Shown piece by piece: positions 37,085 through 48,415 of a stretch of DNA of 64,000 bases. How positions within the stretch are numbered: position 1 is the first letter of the stretch; each line of letters opens with the position of its first letter. The DNA comes from Monodelphis domestica (lineage: Eukaryota > Chordata > Mammalia > Didelphimorphia > Didelphidae). The stretch covers positions 548,051,065 to 548,115,064 of the forward strand of contig NC_077227.1 of NCBI RefSeq assembly GCF_027887165.1, given 5' to 3'. Below the pieces are notes generated by a model that was given only the letters and a program-made list of their open reading frames with translations, did no database searches and had not been told where the DNA came from. The position numbers were made by a program, and so were the translations under genes.

Positions 37085-37558
37085 AATTTTATTTAATCAA
37101 TTAATTTAGAATATTTTCCTATGGTTACAAGATTCCTGTTCTTTCTGTCCCCTCCCTCCACCTCCCCCCATAGCCAATGCAAAATTCCACTGGGTTTTAT
37201 ATGTGTCATTGATCAAGAACTATTTCCATAATATTGATATTTGTACTAGCATGATCATTTAGAGTCTATATCCCCAGTCATATCCCCATCAACCCATGTG
37301 ATCAAGTAGTTGTTTTTCTTCTGTGTTTCTATTCCCACAATTCTTCCTCTGAATGTGGATGATGTTCTTTCTCATAGGCCTCTCAGAATTGTCCTGGATC
37401 ACTGCATTGCTGATTGTAGAGAAGTCCATTACATTCGATTGTACCACAGTATATCAATCTCTGTGTACAATGTTCTCCTGGTTCTGCATCCATTCCTGGA
37501 GGTCATTCCAGTTTGCATGGAATTCCTCCAGTTTATTATTCCTTTGAGTACAATAGTA
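37085..37558 (-). mobile_element. 5'-truncated L1 3' end
   Basis: Antisense L1 3' UTR ('cctccccccatagccaatgc', 'gttttatatgtgtcattgat') followed by the ORF2 end ('ctcctggttctgcatccatt', 'ttattattcctttgagtac'). It stops abruptly at 'caatagtat'. It is the same subfamily type as 36109-36994 but in the opposite direction. No clear target duplication was found. Confidence 0.8.
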
Positions 37559-37559
37559 T

Positions 37560-39375
37560 GGAGCTTTGTGTCTTAATTGATGTTGCATACTCTCTTCTCT
37601 GAACCAAACAGTAATCCCGCTACAGTTTAGGAGAACACTGCAAGCTCTTATGGCTGAAAAATTATCTCCATATAAGATAACAGGGTGAAGAGCTTCTTCA
37701 GATGCAACTAGACTGGTCCTTGGATGCCTGACATATGCTCCATCACTAGACCTTCTTGGGAAAGCTTTTCAATTTATTAGGGCCTCCCTAGAGCTTGTGT
37801 TCTTCTGGTAGTACCTTTGAGTACCCAGTACTACCTTTGGGAACCCCACAGTAGGGTATTAAAATGAGACTTTATTGGACTGTCATCTTTTCCATTTAAC
37901 AAGTTTCTTTTTTAATTCCTGCTATGCTAGTCTAATTTTTTTTTTAATCTCCAAAGGGTCCTTAACCTGTTCTCTACTCTCTTGCTTTGGAAAAATTTTT
38001 CACTCTTTACCCCTAAAAATTGTGGCATGTTTTCTGCCAGGAATTATTATTATTATTTTTGAGTGAGAGACTTCTGTTGAACATTAGCCTTTCCTTCCTA
38101 GGACAAGAATGGATAAGTGCTTGATATAACTGAATCACCTTTAAGACCTGAATATGTCCCTGTTTTCTGTGATTTCTCTTCATCTATTTTATAAGTTTGA
38201 AACATTACAGACTAAAAAGATTACAAAAGGGCTTCATATGAGTCAGGGAAAAATAAATTTAAAAAAGAAAGGAGAATGCCTCTCATATATTTAAGTATCA
38301 TATTACTTCTAAAGTTCTTTTAATTCAGTAGATTAGGTAGAAAATTCCCCAGAGATACTAATGCCTCAAAATGAATTTATAGAAGTAGGTTTCATTTCAA
38401 AAAGCTGAAGTTTCTTCTCCTGGTCTGATTTTTCTCCTCCCTTTCCCCCATCTACTTATAGCTCTTCTATACAGAACTCAAAGTAGTTTTAAAGGAAGCT
38501 GCATGATACATTGCATGATCTGCATGATGAAGAGAGAGGCAGCAAACTGAATACAATGAAGACTTGTCATTTGATTTTCAAGTAAATGATGTTGATTTCA
38601 TCAGTATGTTGATATGTAGATATAAGAGAATCAGATCTGTTAAGTGTAGGCTAAGGTGCATGACTGACCCCTACATTCAGGTATCAATAATTAAAAATAA
38701 TGCTATCATTCTTTAATGCATTATCTTTCAAGATAGTTTTTAAAACTGCAAACAGCTTATATCAATAAAGTAGAGTCAACCAGAAAACTAAAAATATTCC
38801 AAGCACTTTTTTTAGGTCACTTAATATTTCAGTAATATTTTCAGAGTGGAATTCATTATAGGTTTTGATACAGAGAGTAGGATCAGGAGCTGTACTCTGA
38901 ACCTAACTGTATATTAGTATCCAGAAGCTTAAAGTCAACATATCGACTTCATCTTCATTTGCCTAGATATATCCCTAGCATTATCATAGAGCTATTATAG
39001 AGTATTTAAGATTTCACAGACTTCTGCACATTTTTCTTTAGTAAAATCATTTGTTCTATTTTCATTCCTTTGGAATTAAATGGAAAATTTCATTTCCTTT
39101 TTTGATTAGTATTTGCTTCTCAGCTTTCTCTGTGGAATTACAATGTCTGAACTCAAGCATTACTCAAGATAGGTCTTTTGTTGTTTTCACATGCATGGAG
39201 AAATGGAACATAGAAGAGAGTGTCAACTAAATGTATTTTTTTGACCAATATAGGGTGACTAAAATTTTTTTAAATGGTTTAGTCCTGCTTTGGTTCTTGA
39301 CAATGAACAGCCTTAACAAAGGGGAAAGTGGGCTGGCTGGGCCTGGTTTATTTAAAGATTTACAGATGTGTCATT
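37560..39375. other. Intron sequence, no recognised element
   Basis: AT-rich, with short poly(T) runs and no frame above about 86 codons. I see no exon or clear repeat. Confidence 0.5.
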
Positions 39376-39378
39376 CTA

Positions 39379-40168
39379 CAGGCATATCTCAGTTTATTGT
39401 GCTTTGCTTTAGTGTTTGTGCAGATAATGTATTCTTTTACAAATTGAAGGTTTGTGGCAATCCTGTATTGAGAAAACCATTTCCCCAATAGTATGTGCTC
39501 ATGGCATATCTCTGTGTCACATTTTGGTAATTCTTGAGATATTTCAACCTTTTTCATTATTATTGTATCTATTGTGATGATTTGTGATCAGTAATCTTTT
39601 AGGTTATCATTCCATGACCCACATCCATATAAGATGGTGAAATTAAATGACAAATGCTCTGTGTATTCTGACTGTTTCATAAACTGGTCCTTCCCCTATC
39701 TTTCTTCCTCTCCTTGGGCCTCCCTATTCCCTGAAACACAACAATGCTGAAAATCAGGCTAATTAATAACCTTACAATGGCTTCTTTAAGTGTTCAGTAA
39801 AAGGAAGAGTCAATCCATGTCACAAACTTCATTGTCTTGTTTTAAGAAATTGATACAGCTACCCCAGCCTTCAGCAACTACCACCTGGAGCAGTTATCAA
39901 CAGTAAGACAATACCCTTCACCAGCAAAACAAATTATGATTTACTGAAGGCTCAGATGATGGTTAGCATCTCTTGGCAGTAAGGTCTTTTTTAACCTATA
40001 CATTATTTTTTTAGATATAATACCATTACACACGTATAGACTACAATATAGTGCAAACATAACTTTTATATGCACTGGGAAGCCAAAATATTAGTGCGAC
40101 TCACTTTAATGTGATATTGGCTTTATTGCTAAATTGAACTGAAACTGATTATTTCTGAGGTATGCCTG
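39379..40168 (-). mobile_element. Tigger1-type DNA transposon, internally deleted
   Basis: A 790 bp element whose ends form a terminal inverted repeat: CAGGCATATCTCAG at the left and, on the other strand, CAGGCATACCTCAG at the right. The left end is preceded by TA, the pogo/Tigger target. The right-hand TA has mutated. Interior text matches Tigger1 ends as I remember them ('gaaggtttgtggcaatcctg', 'ctcagatgatggttagcatc', 'ttttatatgcactgggaagc'). Only about 350-400 bp from each end remains, with a remnant of the transposase C terminus at about 39800-39960. It is non-autonomous and ancient. Strand is given only by convention. Confidence 0.85.
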
Positions 40169-40439
40169 TCCTTCATATTGGAAGGAGAAAACAAGGGAAC
40201 AGGACTAGATCAGGGAAGTAGGGCTGGGTATGGAAACTATGTTATTGTTCTTAACTAGCATTTAATGAGCATCCACCTAGGTAGCAAATATATTACTAGG
40301 AACCTAGGCCTTGAGGAATTTACCTCTTCTGCTGGAAGATTTGACTAAGGAGATTCCCTCGTACTTCAGGAATTCAATGGTCTAGAGAGTCTGAAGTCTT
40401 CTCTGTTTTTCTCTTCTTTACAAGCAGATCTAGAAAATC

Positions 40440-40640
40440 CTCACTCTTTCCAATATGAACATAGAATTATAGGTGCTATATAGAACTAGAAGGAATCTAA
40501 CAGTAAAATTTAAGCAAACCTTTTCACACTGGAGCTAAGGAAACAGAGGCCTCAGGAGGCATACTTGTCTAGTGGAATATGGAGAGACTTACTGGCAGAT
40601 GGAGAACCAGAACCCAGGCCTCCTGATGTCAGCATTATGG
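40440..40640 (+). repeat. MIR-type fragment
   Basis: 'gaactagaaggaatctaaca', 'ctaaggaaacagaggcctc' and 'ccaggcctcctgatgtc' follow a MIR/CORE-SINE order. Confidence 0.45.
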
Positions 40641-40659
40641 CTTATGTATGCTAATAAGC

Positions 40660-40760
40660 TATATTATAAAAATATAGAATATATATTATATCGTAATTAT
40701 ATATAATATACTAATATCATGATATATTATGCTAATATATTATATTATATTAAAGAACAT
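40660..40760. repeat. AT-rich low-complexity tract
   Basis: About 100 bp consisting nearly wholly of ata/tat steps. Potential hairpin or unstable repeat. Confidence 0.8.
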
Positions 40761-41689
40761 TATACAAATTTACCTTCAAATTCTATTTCTGAAAAATTTT
40801 CATCAAGACACATGTCAAGATCTATGTTCTCATAAGACAACTAAAACAAATGTAGAAACACCAAATTCCTAGCCTTTGTGTTCCTTATTATACTGAGCAT
40901 GTTGCCTTTCCTTTCAACTTGACAGTATACTGGTCTATTGGTCAAAAATTTGAATCAGAACCTGACTAAATCAGGGCTTAATTTGCTACACAGTACATCA
41001 CTAGGGCTTAGAAATTATAAAATCATTTTTAACAAAAGGACTTGAATTCTTAAGTATACACATGATACTAGTGAGAGTACCAACCAAGAAAGTATACAGC
41101 ATTTTCACTGACAAGAGATGCCTCATTACCCACCTAACCCCATAACCTTCATCTATCTGCCTCTCTACCACCCATCCTGGCCCCACTTTCCAAGCATGGA
41201 TGAGCTACTAGGGCCAAAAAGTTACCATCTGAAGACCATACTTATGAAAATGAGTTTTTGGGGACTCAGATAGCAGACACAGATCACCACTGGCTTATAT
41301 ACTTGAAACTTTCTGGGTTGGTAAGACCTATTTGGAGCTCATGGTTCATTTGCACAGAAGGGTCACCTTTATGCCAATATCAGGGAGAGGAGAAAGTCAT
41401 CAGTGTTAGCACTAATACTATATTATAAATTACCATTATTCTTGTACATTTATATGAATATATTTTTTAAAAGTTTGTTGATTAAAACTTAAAAGAAATG
41501 TACTAAGAATAAATTCATGGTTTCACTTAAAAAGGAATTTGGCTTTAATTGCTGAAACATTATTAATAAAGTAATTAGGATTATAACCTTGTTTGCAAAA
41601 CATTACAAAGGAAAGCATGAAAGAGTACTAAATATATTGCTTCAAACAAAAAGCAGTGGAGGAGAAAATGAGACTAGTGATACATGGCA

Positions 41690-41921
41690 GTTAAAAGTCA
41701 ACTAAGTTAGATTATTCCAAGAACATTCATAGATAAATTCAGGAGGGCAACAAATAGAAATAAAAATGGAACAGATGAGGCAGCATTACTATTACACTCT
41801 ATTTTCATCATTATTGACAGAAGAACTACCATATTTGGAATATAAAACTGCAGTGTTCAACCAGCTATAGAAGAAGTAGAAATTGCGTGTAAGAAGAAAT
41901 AAAGAAGCAGAACTGGATCTG

Positions 41922-41982
<61 letters not shown>

Positions 41983-42420
41983 AATCCATGCAGGAGGTGA
42001 TGCAATCTTAAAGGCAATCAGCATATAGCAAAGAAAAGAAGTTTCTTAAAGCACGGAAAAGATCACAAACTGTATTAACGCTAGAAAAGGAAGTTCAAGA
42101 AGACAGCAATAGCTATTAACCTACATACCTACTTTTTCATCTATATAACACATTTATGACAGAAAAGGTCTGTGCCATTGAGAGTATCCTTGAAAGAACT
42201 CTAACAAAGGATGAGGCAGACTTCTGTAAACTATTTTCCACAGCAGATGACCATCTTCAGTTACGTAACTGCTTGAAAAGTATAGAGAATATATGACCCC
42301 ACTATCTTTTTTTACTTGCTGATCACAAAAAAAAAATGAAAGAAATTTTTGACTGGATAGAAGATGTAAAAGCTCTCTTCCCCTACAAAAGTCCTGATAA
42401 ATGCCCTTACTGAGATAACT
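41690..42420 (+). mobile_element. Fossil RTE-clade (BovB-like) reverse transcriptase fragment
   Basis: In shifting frames, 42180-42290 reads E-S-I-L-E-R-T-L-T-K-D-E-A-D-F then F-S-T-A-D-D-H-L-Q. This resembles the RTE-type block 'leRtl..eQAGFrkgfst.DHiq'. The stretch before it matches the 'yRPicLL..lYKifm' block. Many indels and a (CA)n expansion interrupt it. I infer the clade from these blocks only. Confidence 0.55.
41927..41980 (+). repeat. (CA)27 microsatellite
   Basis: 54 bp of uninterrupted AC repeat inside the RTE relic. Likely polymorphic. Confidence 0.97.
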
Positions 42421-42429
42421 GGTTAATGA

Positions 42430-43110
42430 GCCTTTCTGACTATATAATTTGTAGAGAAGATGCTGACTTGCATTAGTAGAGTTTCCTCAATGTAAGTTCC
42501 ATATACCAGTGGAATCACATGTCCAAAATAATACAATGAGTCCCTTATTATTAATAGCAAATGAGCCACAAACTAGGTAAACATGATCATGTAAGGTATT
42601 TTTAAGTGTCACAATGAGTATTATATGTAGCCCAATTGGAAGATAGATTCCCTATGGAGAGAAAGGTTGTTCTGATGTTCTTGCTTGGGGAACACATTGT
42701 GCAATTTACATAAAACCATTGAGAATCATGGTTTATATTTTTCATTCAGTTTATTATTATTTTTGAACAAAACATAGGTGATTCACTGACCCTTTTTTGG
42801 GGGAGGGAAGGGAAGGTCCCCTAATCCAGCAGTGTTATGGGAAATATTTGTGTTTTAAAAAATGATTCTACAGAAAAAAATGTAGATACTTGGGTTTGAT
42901 CATCATTAATGCTTTCTTAAGTTCACATAGTCAACAAAACAATAAGCCACGTCTTTGTTTGTAGTTTGCTAACTTCTAAGATGTGAATGCTAACTCTGAA
43001 AATGTATCAATTTCCAGTTTGGACTAGCTTCAGAGTACCCTTGAATCTAGTGCTATTCTCTCTTATTCTTTCACATTTCCTTCAGAATAGGAAATGCACC
43101 TAAACATGAC
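42430..43110. other. Intron sequence, no recognised element
   Basis: No frame or repeat that I can name. Confidence 0.4.
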
Positions 43111-43119
43111 AGATATGAC

Positions 43120-43770
43120 AGTATAGTAGACCTGGATGGGACCTTGGAGATCCCTCTACCTTGCCCAGCTCCCTCATTTATAGGTGAGGTCCCAAGAGGT
43201 GAAGAGATTTACCCTAAGGTCATATAGTTAAGTGGCAGTCAGAAAATACTGGTGGTACTTTCCCATTGCCCCTCCATACTTTTCATACAAGTCTTTTTTT
43301 CTTTCTGGAGAAAAAGCATGATGATTTTACATTCAGGTAAAAAGCATGATGATTTCCTTTTTTCTTTTTATAGAGTTAATAATAATGACTAGCATTTCTA
43401 TTATGCTTTAAGGTTTGCAAAGCACTTTACGAAAATTTCAATTTGTTCTCACAATTACCCTGAGAGTTAGATGCTATTATTATTATCATTTTACAGATGA
43501 AGAAACAAAGGCAGATAGAGGTTAAGAGTCAACACAGAGCTAGTAAGTATCTAAGTCTGGATATAAACTCCAGGCCCAGTCACTGCAGCACCTAGCTCAT
43601 GTGTCAGTTGCACTTGAAAGTTTACAGAGTAACTATCAGAGATTATTTGATACTCATAACAACTCTGTGAAGTAATTATCACAAATATTACTAACAATTT
43701 AAATACAAAGAGGCTGAAATTAAGTGACTTGTTATAGTACTATTAAGTGACAAAGATATGAACCTTGGCT
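43120..43770 (+). repeat. Cluster of three MIR/CORE-type SINE relics
   Basis: The copies are at about 43120-43260 ('gacctggatgggaccttgga'), 43390-43600 ('ttaaggtttgcaaagcactt', 'attttacagatgaagaaac') and 43610-43770 ('actctgtgaagtaattatc'). All are decayed. Bases 43771-44385 are unassigned. Confidence 0.55.
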
Positions 43771-44386
43771 TCCTGATTAGGTTTGATTGCTTTAATTTTC
43801 AGAACCTGAAATGTCAGCAACATACACACTTTTTATTGTATGCCTACTTAGTCTACAGATGTCTCTTAAGTATAAACTAGTCTTTAAACTCTGTAGGGAG
43901 AGACTGGAGGGTAGTAGGAGAAGAAACAAGAATGGCCATGAACTCTAGAGATTGATATCAAAAACACAGTTTCACCTACATGACAATGCAAGCATTTAGG
44001 ATCAGCTCTTACCCAAACCATGAAGTCAGTTAATTTTTTCTTTTTTCTTGGATCATAGTAGATCTGATTATCAATCATTTATCCTCCCATTTGAATGTAA
44101 ATAACTGAGTTATCTCACATTGGCATGTTTAGACCTTGACTTTTGTTCAAAAATCTAAGATCATGACCCTAAAAGAAGTTCCAAGGATCACAAAGCAGGG
44201 GTCTTTCTTGGGCAGGAATCCCCTTTGGCATCCCATTCCCCTAAACCTATATATCATCATAAGTTAGGCTGTTCAAATGCTGCATTTCATGAAAGCAGGG
44301 TGTTCATTGGCATAAATCATGGGTATAGAGTTTTATATTTGATCTTGGAGGCAACAGGGAAATGTTATAGTTTATTGAGTGGAGAG

Positions 44387-45100
44387 TGTGCATTTTAGAT
44401 TTACTCAACCCTGCTTAGTCTTTAGAATTTTAGCAACTAAGGAATATATACACCCCCACTTAAAGATTAAATATGGGGAGGATGGCCTATGACCAGCATG
44501 TGCTAGCAAGTGACAAATCAGAAACAACTGACTGAACCCTGGGCTGTCCTAAGCCAAGCTTAAGCCACCGTTGGTGCATGTGAGACACAGGAAGTGATGT
44601 AAAGAACTGCCTTTATATTTCGAGTCACTCACTGTGAAAGCTCTCTTGGTGGCGTTTGGCATGCTTGCAGCTTTGGAGGACTTGACAGTGGAGTTTATTG
44701 GGAGGAGCTTTGTAGTGTGGTTTAGGTGAGGCATCTTCCCTGAATTGGCCTTGGTGAGTGATAAGGTTGACTTCCCCTTTCCTTGATCTCCTGAAGTCAC
44801 TATCCTCCAAGGAGGCCCCTCATCTTGGAGGAGGCCTTGTGGCCAGAAGCTGAGCTAGATTTAATCTTCTGAGAAGGCCCCTTGGCTGATGTCTCTGAAC
44901 TCCCCTTGGCTTAGGCCAGGCCGGAGAAAATCTTATACCCTTTCCCTCTTCTCCTTCTTCTTAATTTCTTCCTTCTATTGTAATTAAACCACCATAAAAT
45001 TCCCAAACTGACTTAACTATTTTATTGGGATTGAATTTTAATCCCTGGTGACCACTAATATAATATATTTAGTCAACAACTCTAAAATTTACCCTTAACA
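44387..45100 (+). mobile_element. LTR (solo), sister of the copy at 56741-57627
   Basis: Starts TGTG and ends TTAACA. Flanks are agag and ggag, a possible 4 bp duplication with one change. It shares long blocks with 56741-57627, for example 'ctgggctgtcctaagccaag', 'ggaagtgatgtaaagaactg', 'tattttattgggattg' and the end 'gtcaacaac'. It carries CCCTGGTGACCAC near the 3' end, also present in the 811-1816 LTR. Short frames here are not conserved. Confidence 0.8.
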
Positions 45101-45378
45101 GGAGGTGACATGGTCAGACCTTCCTTTGCTTTAAGAAGATCACTTTGAGACATTGACTGATGACGGGATATAAATTAGAATGAAAAAAAATGAATATTAA
45201 TAGTCTATAATAGAAAACAGAAGGCCAAAGGGAAAAAAGAAGCTATAGCTAAATGAAAGGATGGTTCACAGGTTCTTCACAGAGAAAGAAGCTGGCAGTT
45301 TTAGTTTTACTGCTGCATTTGATGCCAACAAAAAACATTTCATGAGCTGTTTGGGAATCTTATATTAGAATGTTCATA

Positions 45379-45410
<32 letters not shown>
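45379..45410 (+). repeat. (ATG)n microsatellite
   Basis: 32 bp of atg repeat. It gives an artefactual poly-His frame on the minus strand. Confidence 0.95.
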
Positions 45411-45412
45411 AA

Positions 45413-45650
45413 CAATGATGGTTTAGAGTTATATGCACTATGAAGTTTGCAAAGTGCTTTACAAATATCTCATTTTTAGTCTTGCAACAACTCTGGGAGA
45501 TAGGTATTGCTTTCATTTCCATTTTACAGATGAGGAAACTGAGACAGATAGTAGTGAAGTGATTTATTACAGCCAGCAAGTAGCTGAGACTAATTCTGAA
45601 TTTGGGTCTTCCTAAATCCAGGTCAGGCACTTTATCCCACTGTCCTACCT
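45413..45650 (+). repeat. MIR fragment
   Basis: 'gcaaagtgctttacaaatat', 'caacaactctgggagatagg' and 'ccattttacagatgaggaaa' are the MIR core. Confidence 0.75.
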
Positions 45651-45654
45651 ACTT

Positions 45655-45960
45655 TTATGAACATTTGCAAAGAATGTAATGAGGAGTTCATATAGAGATA
45701 AGCTGAGCTTTAAAAGAGACCAGTGATTCTAAAAGGTGGAAGTGAGGAGGGAGTACATTTCAGGTGTGAGAAACAATTTGTGCAAAGACATGTAGAGAGG
45801 AGATGGGGTGTCATGTGTGAAAAGCATCAAAAAGGCCAATTTCATTGGACCAAAGTGTTCATGAAAAGGAGGAGTGTATAAGGCTGGAATTTTAGGTTGG
45901 AATCAAGTTGGAAAGAGTTTTAAATGCCAAATAGGCGTTTATATTTGATCCTAGTGGTAG
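45655..45960 (-). repeat. L2 3' region, antisense
   Basis: 'gattctaaaaggtggaagtg', 'gagtacatttcaggtgtg' and 'gttttaaatgccaaatagg' match the antisense L2 seen at 32850-33068. Bases 45961-46380 are unassigned. Confidence 0.55.
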
Positions 45961-46399
45961 AATTTCTTTACCTCATTCTTTGCAAAAAATGCAGTACAGA
46001 AGACAGAGGGCATCATTTGATAAACATCACTATTGTTTCTAATGCAGTTTTCTCAATTATACTTTGTTGATGCTAGTGTAAACTATTTAAATTTCTAGTA
46101 TGCTTTGTAAGCAATCAGAATAGTTTTTGTTGTTAGTAGTAAGTTAACTCCTATATCTCAGGAACAAAAATTTATTCCTGTAGTTAATAAAGCATATGTA
46201 CTCCATTTTGTTGTAAAATAGGTGATCAGTATGATACTTGGGCCATATCATCTGCATTAAAACTATGACCTGGAAAATCAATACCAAGGCAAGAGGAGTC
46301 TTAACAAGTTAGCTGATTATTGTGGGATGCTGGAAAAATACATCAGGAAAATCATCAGTAGCTATATTTAAAGTGAGTTAAAGGATATAAATTTATTTA

Positions 46400-46640
46400 G
46401 TAAAAATGATTTAAAAACACTATTTATTGTTACATGATATATAATAATATTTTATGTACAATATAATTGTTATATAATTATAACAAAATACTTAAAATAC
46501 AATATAAAATACTAATACTTGTATTTAAAATGCTAAGTATTAAAATACTATACTATAAAATACTATTATGAATATTAAAATACTATAAAGTATTATTCAA
46601 AATGTTTTAATAAAATTTTAAAATATTCTTTTATTTTTAC
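46400..46640. repeat. AT-rich degenerate tandem repeat
   Basis: Repeated 'attaaaatactata' style units over about 200 bp, 90 bp upstream of L1-B. Confidence 0.7.
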
Positions 46641-46727
46641 ATGTGTGATAGAAAGAAAATTTCCAACTCTGGTCAAGTGTAACCAAGGAAGAACTACAGA
46701 TGACATGGCATAAAAATGTCATTAAAG

Positions 46728-47449
46728 GGACTTCCGGTCAAGATGGCGGCTTAGAGAAAGCTAAAGTTCAGATCTCCGGAAAACCCTTCCCGACCGATCT
46801 CAAACTATAAGCTCCTAAGGCGCCGAAATTCAAAACGATCAACAGCATAGACCCTGGAAATCCTCCTCCTGGACCGGGACCTGGATCAAAAGGTATGGCC
46901 CCCCCCTCAAAAGCCAAAACCCGAGATCACTCGGACCTAAGGGGTAGGAGCATGGAGTCCAAGGCTCCAGGAAGCCGCGGCCCCACCCCCCTCAGAGAGC
47001 AGGGTCGTCTGAAATAACAGCAACCCTCAGAGTGGGCAAGACAGCCTCACCAGCTGGATCCTGCTATCCAAGTCTCAGTGAAAGTCACTGCCCTCGGGGC
47101 TCCGGGAAGCCACGGCCCCTTCCCCGGCAGAGAGCAGGGTCGTCTGAAACAACAGCAAGCCTCAGGACGGGCAAGACAACCTCACCGCCAGCTATTCTGA
47201 AGGCAACTTCCGGAAAGCAACCTGACCCATTCCAGTCGAGGGGGCACCTTAGCAGCAGGGAAACAGAGAGAACCGGGGGAGAGTGTGGCCCCCTGGTCCA
47301 ACCCTTCCATTCCAGTTCCAGTGAAAGTCACTGCCTTAAGGCATACTCAGTTCAACCCAGGGAAAGCTCATAGAACCGACAATCTGCCCAGGACTAAAGC
47401 CTCTGAACACCAGACAGAGATAAGAAAAGCTAATCCTCCCCATTCAGAG
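46728..47449 (+). promoter_or_regulatory. L1-B 5' UTR (promoter region)
   Basis: 722 bp, CpG-rich. Two related blocks start near 46961 and 47096. Both begin 'ggctcc-ggaagcc' and both contain 'agagagcagggtcgtctgaaa'. CAGTGAAAGTCACTG occurs at 47076-47090 and 47319-47333, spaced 243 bases as in L1-A. The start motif CAAGATGGCGGC is a YY1-type core as in human L1. Confidence 0.75.
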
Positions 47450-48415
47450 ATGGCAAACTCCACAGAAGCACAGAAGCCCCCAAATCCCAAGAAAAATAAG
47501 AAGAAAGGGGCGACTTTGGACACATTCTATGGAGCAAAAATACAAAATACAGAGGAGATAAAAGACAATACACAAGAAAATGCTCCAAACCCTTCCAAAG
47601 GAAATGGAAACTCTCCACAAACCCATGAAGAATTTGAATCAGAAATGACCAAAAAGATGGAAGCCTTCTGGGAGGAAAAGTGGGAAATAATGCAAAAGAA
47701 ATTCACACATCTACAAAACCGGTGTGACCAAACTGAAAAGGAAAACCAGGCTTTAAAGGTCAGAATCAGGCAACTGGAAGACAACGATCGTATAAAAGAG
47801 CAAGAATTAATAAAGCAAAGCCAAAATACCAAGAAATTAGAAGAGAACATAAAATATCTCACCGACAAGGTGACAGATCTGGAAAATAGAGGGAGAAGAG
47901 ATAATTTAAGAATAATTGGACTTCCAGAAAAGCCAGAAATAAACACCAAACTCGACATCGTGATACAAGATATAATCAAAGAAAATTGCCCAGAGATTCT
48001 AGAACAAGGGGGCAATACAGCCACTGACAGAGCTCACAGAACACCTTCTACACTAAACCCCCAAAAGACAACTCCCAGGAATGTAATTGCCAAATTCCAA
48101 AGCTCTCAAACAAAAGAAAAAATCCTACAGGAAGCCAGAAAAAGACAATTTAGATATAAAGGAATGCCAATCAGGGTCACACAAGACCTTGCAAGTTCTA
48201 CTCTGAATGATCGTAAGGCATGGAACATGATCTTCAGAAAGGCAAGAGAGCTGGGTCTTCAACCAAGAATCAGCTACCCAGCAAAACTGACTATATACTT
48301 CCAAGGGAAAGTATGGGCATTCAACAAAATAGAAGATTTCCAACTTTTTGCAAAGAAAAGACCAGAGCTCTGTGGAAAGTTTGATACCAAAAAACAAAGA
48401 GCAAGGAATACCTGA
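47450..48415 (+). CDS. ORF1: L1-B ORF1p, RNA-binding chaperone (intact)
   Basis: 321 residues from ATG 47450 (MANSTEAQ...) to the stop ending at 48415. Domain order is as in L1-A: basic start, coiled coil, RRM from RRDNLRIIGLPE, and a C-terminal domain with QFRYKGMPIRV and RISYPAKLTIYF. The 55 open codons upstream have no ATG. Within the 321 residues I see no difference from L1-A. Together with the matching length this suggests ORF1 has been under selection or is very young in both. Expected role: trimeric, binds L1 RNA in cis in cytoplasmic particles. Confidence 0.93.
   Translation: MANSTEAQKPPNPKKNKKKGATLDTFYGAKIQNTEEIKDNTQENAPNPSKGNGNSPQTHEEFESEMTKKMEAFWEEKWEIMQKKFTHLQNRCDQTEKENQALKVRIRQLEDNDRIKEQELIKQSQNTKKLEENIKYLTDKVTDLENRGRRDNLRIIGLPEKPEINTKLDIVIQDIIKENCPEILEQGGNTATDRAHRTPSTLNPQKTTPRNVIAKFQSSQTKEKILQEARKRQFRYKGMPIRVTQDLASSTLNDRKAWNMIFRKARELGLQPRISYPAKLTIYFQGKVWAFNKIEDFQLFAKKRPELCGKFDTKKQRARNT

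Noticed and set aside
41792..41989. Minus-strand frame with repeated Val-Cys
   Set aside because: Produced by the (CA)27 repeat.
45340..45630. Minus-strand frame with a poly-His run
   Set aside because: Produced by the (ATG)n microsatellite at 45379-45410.
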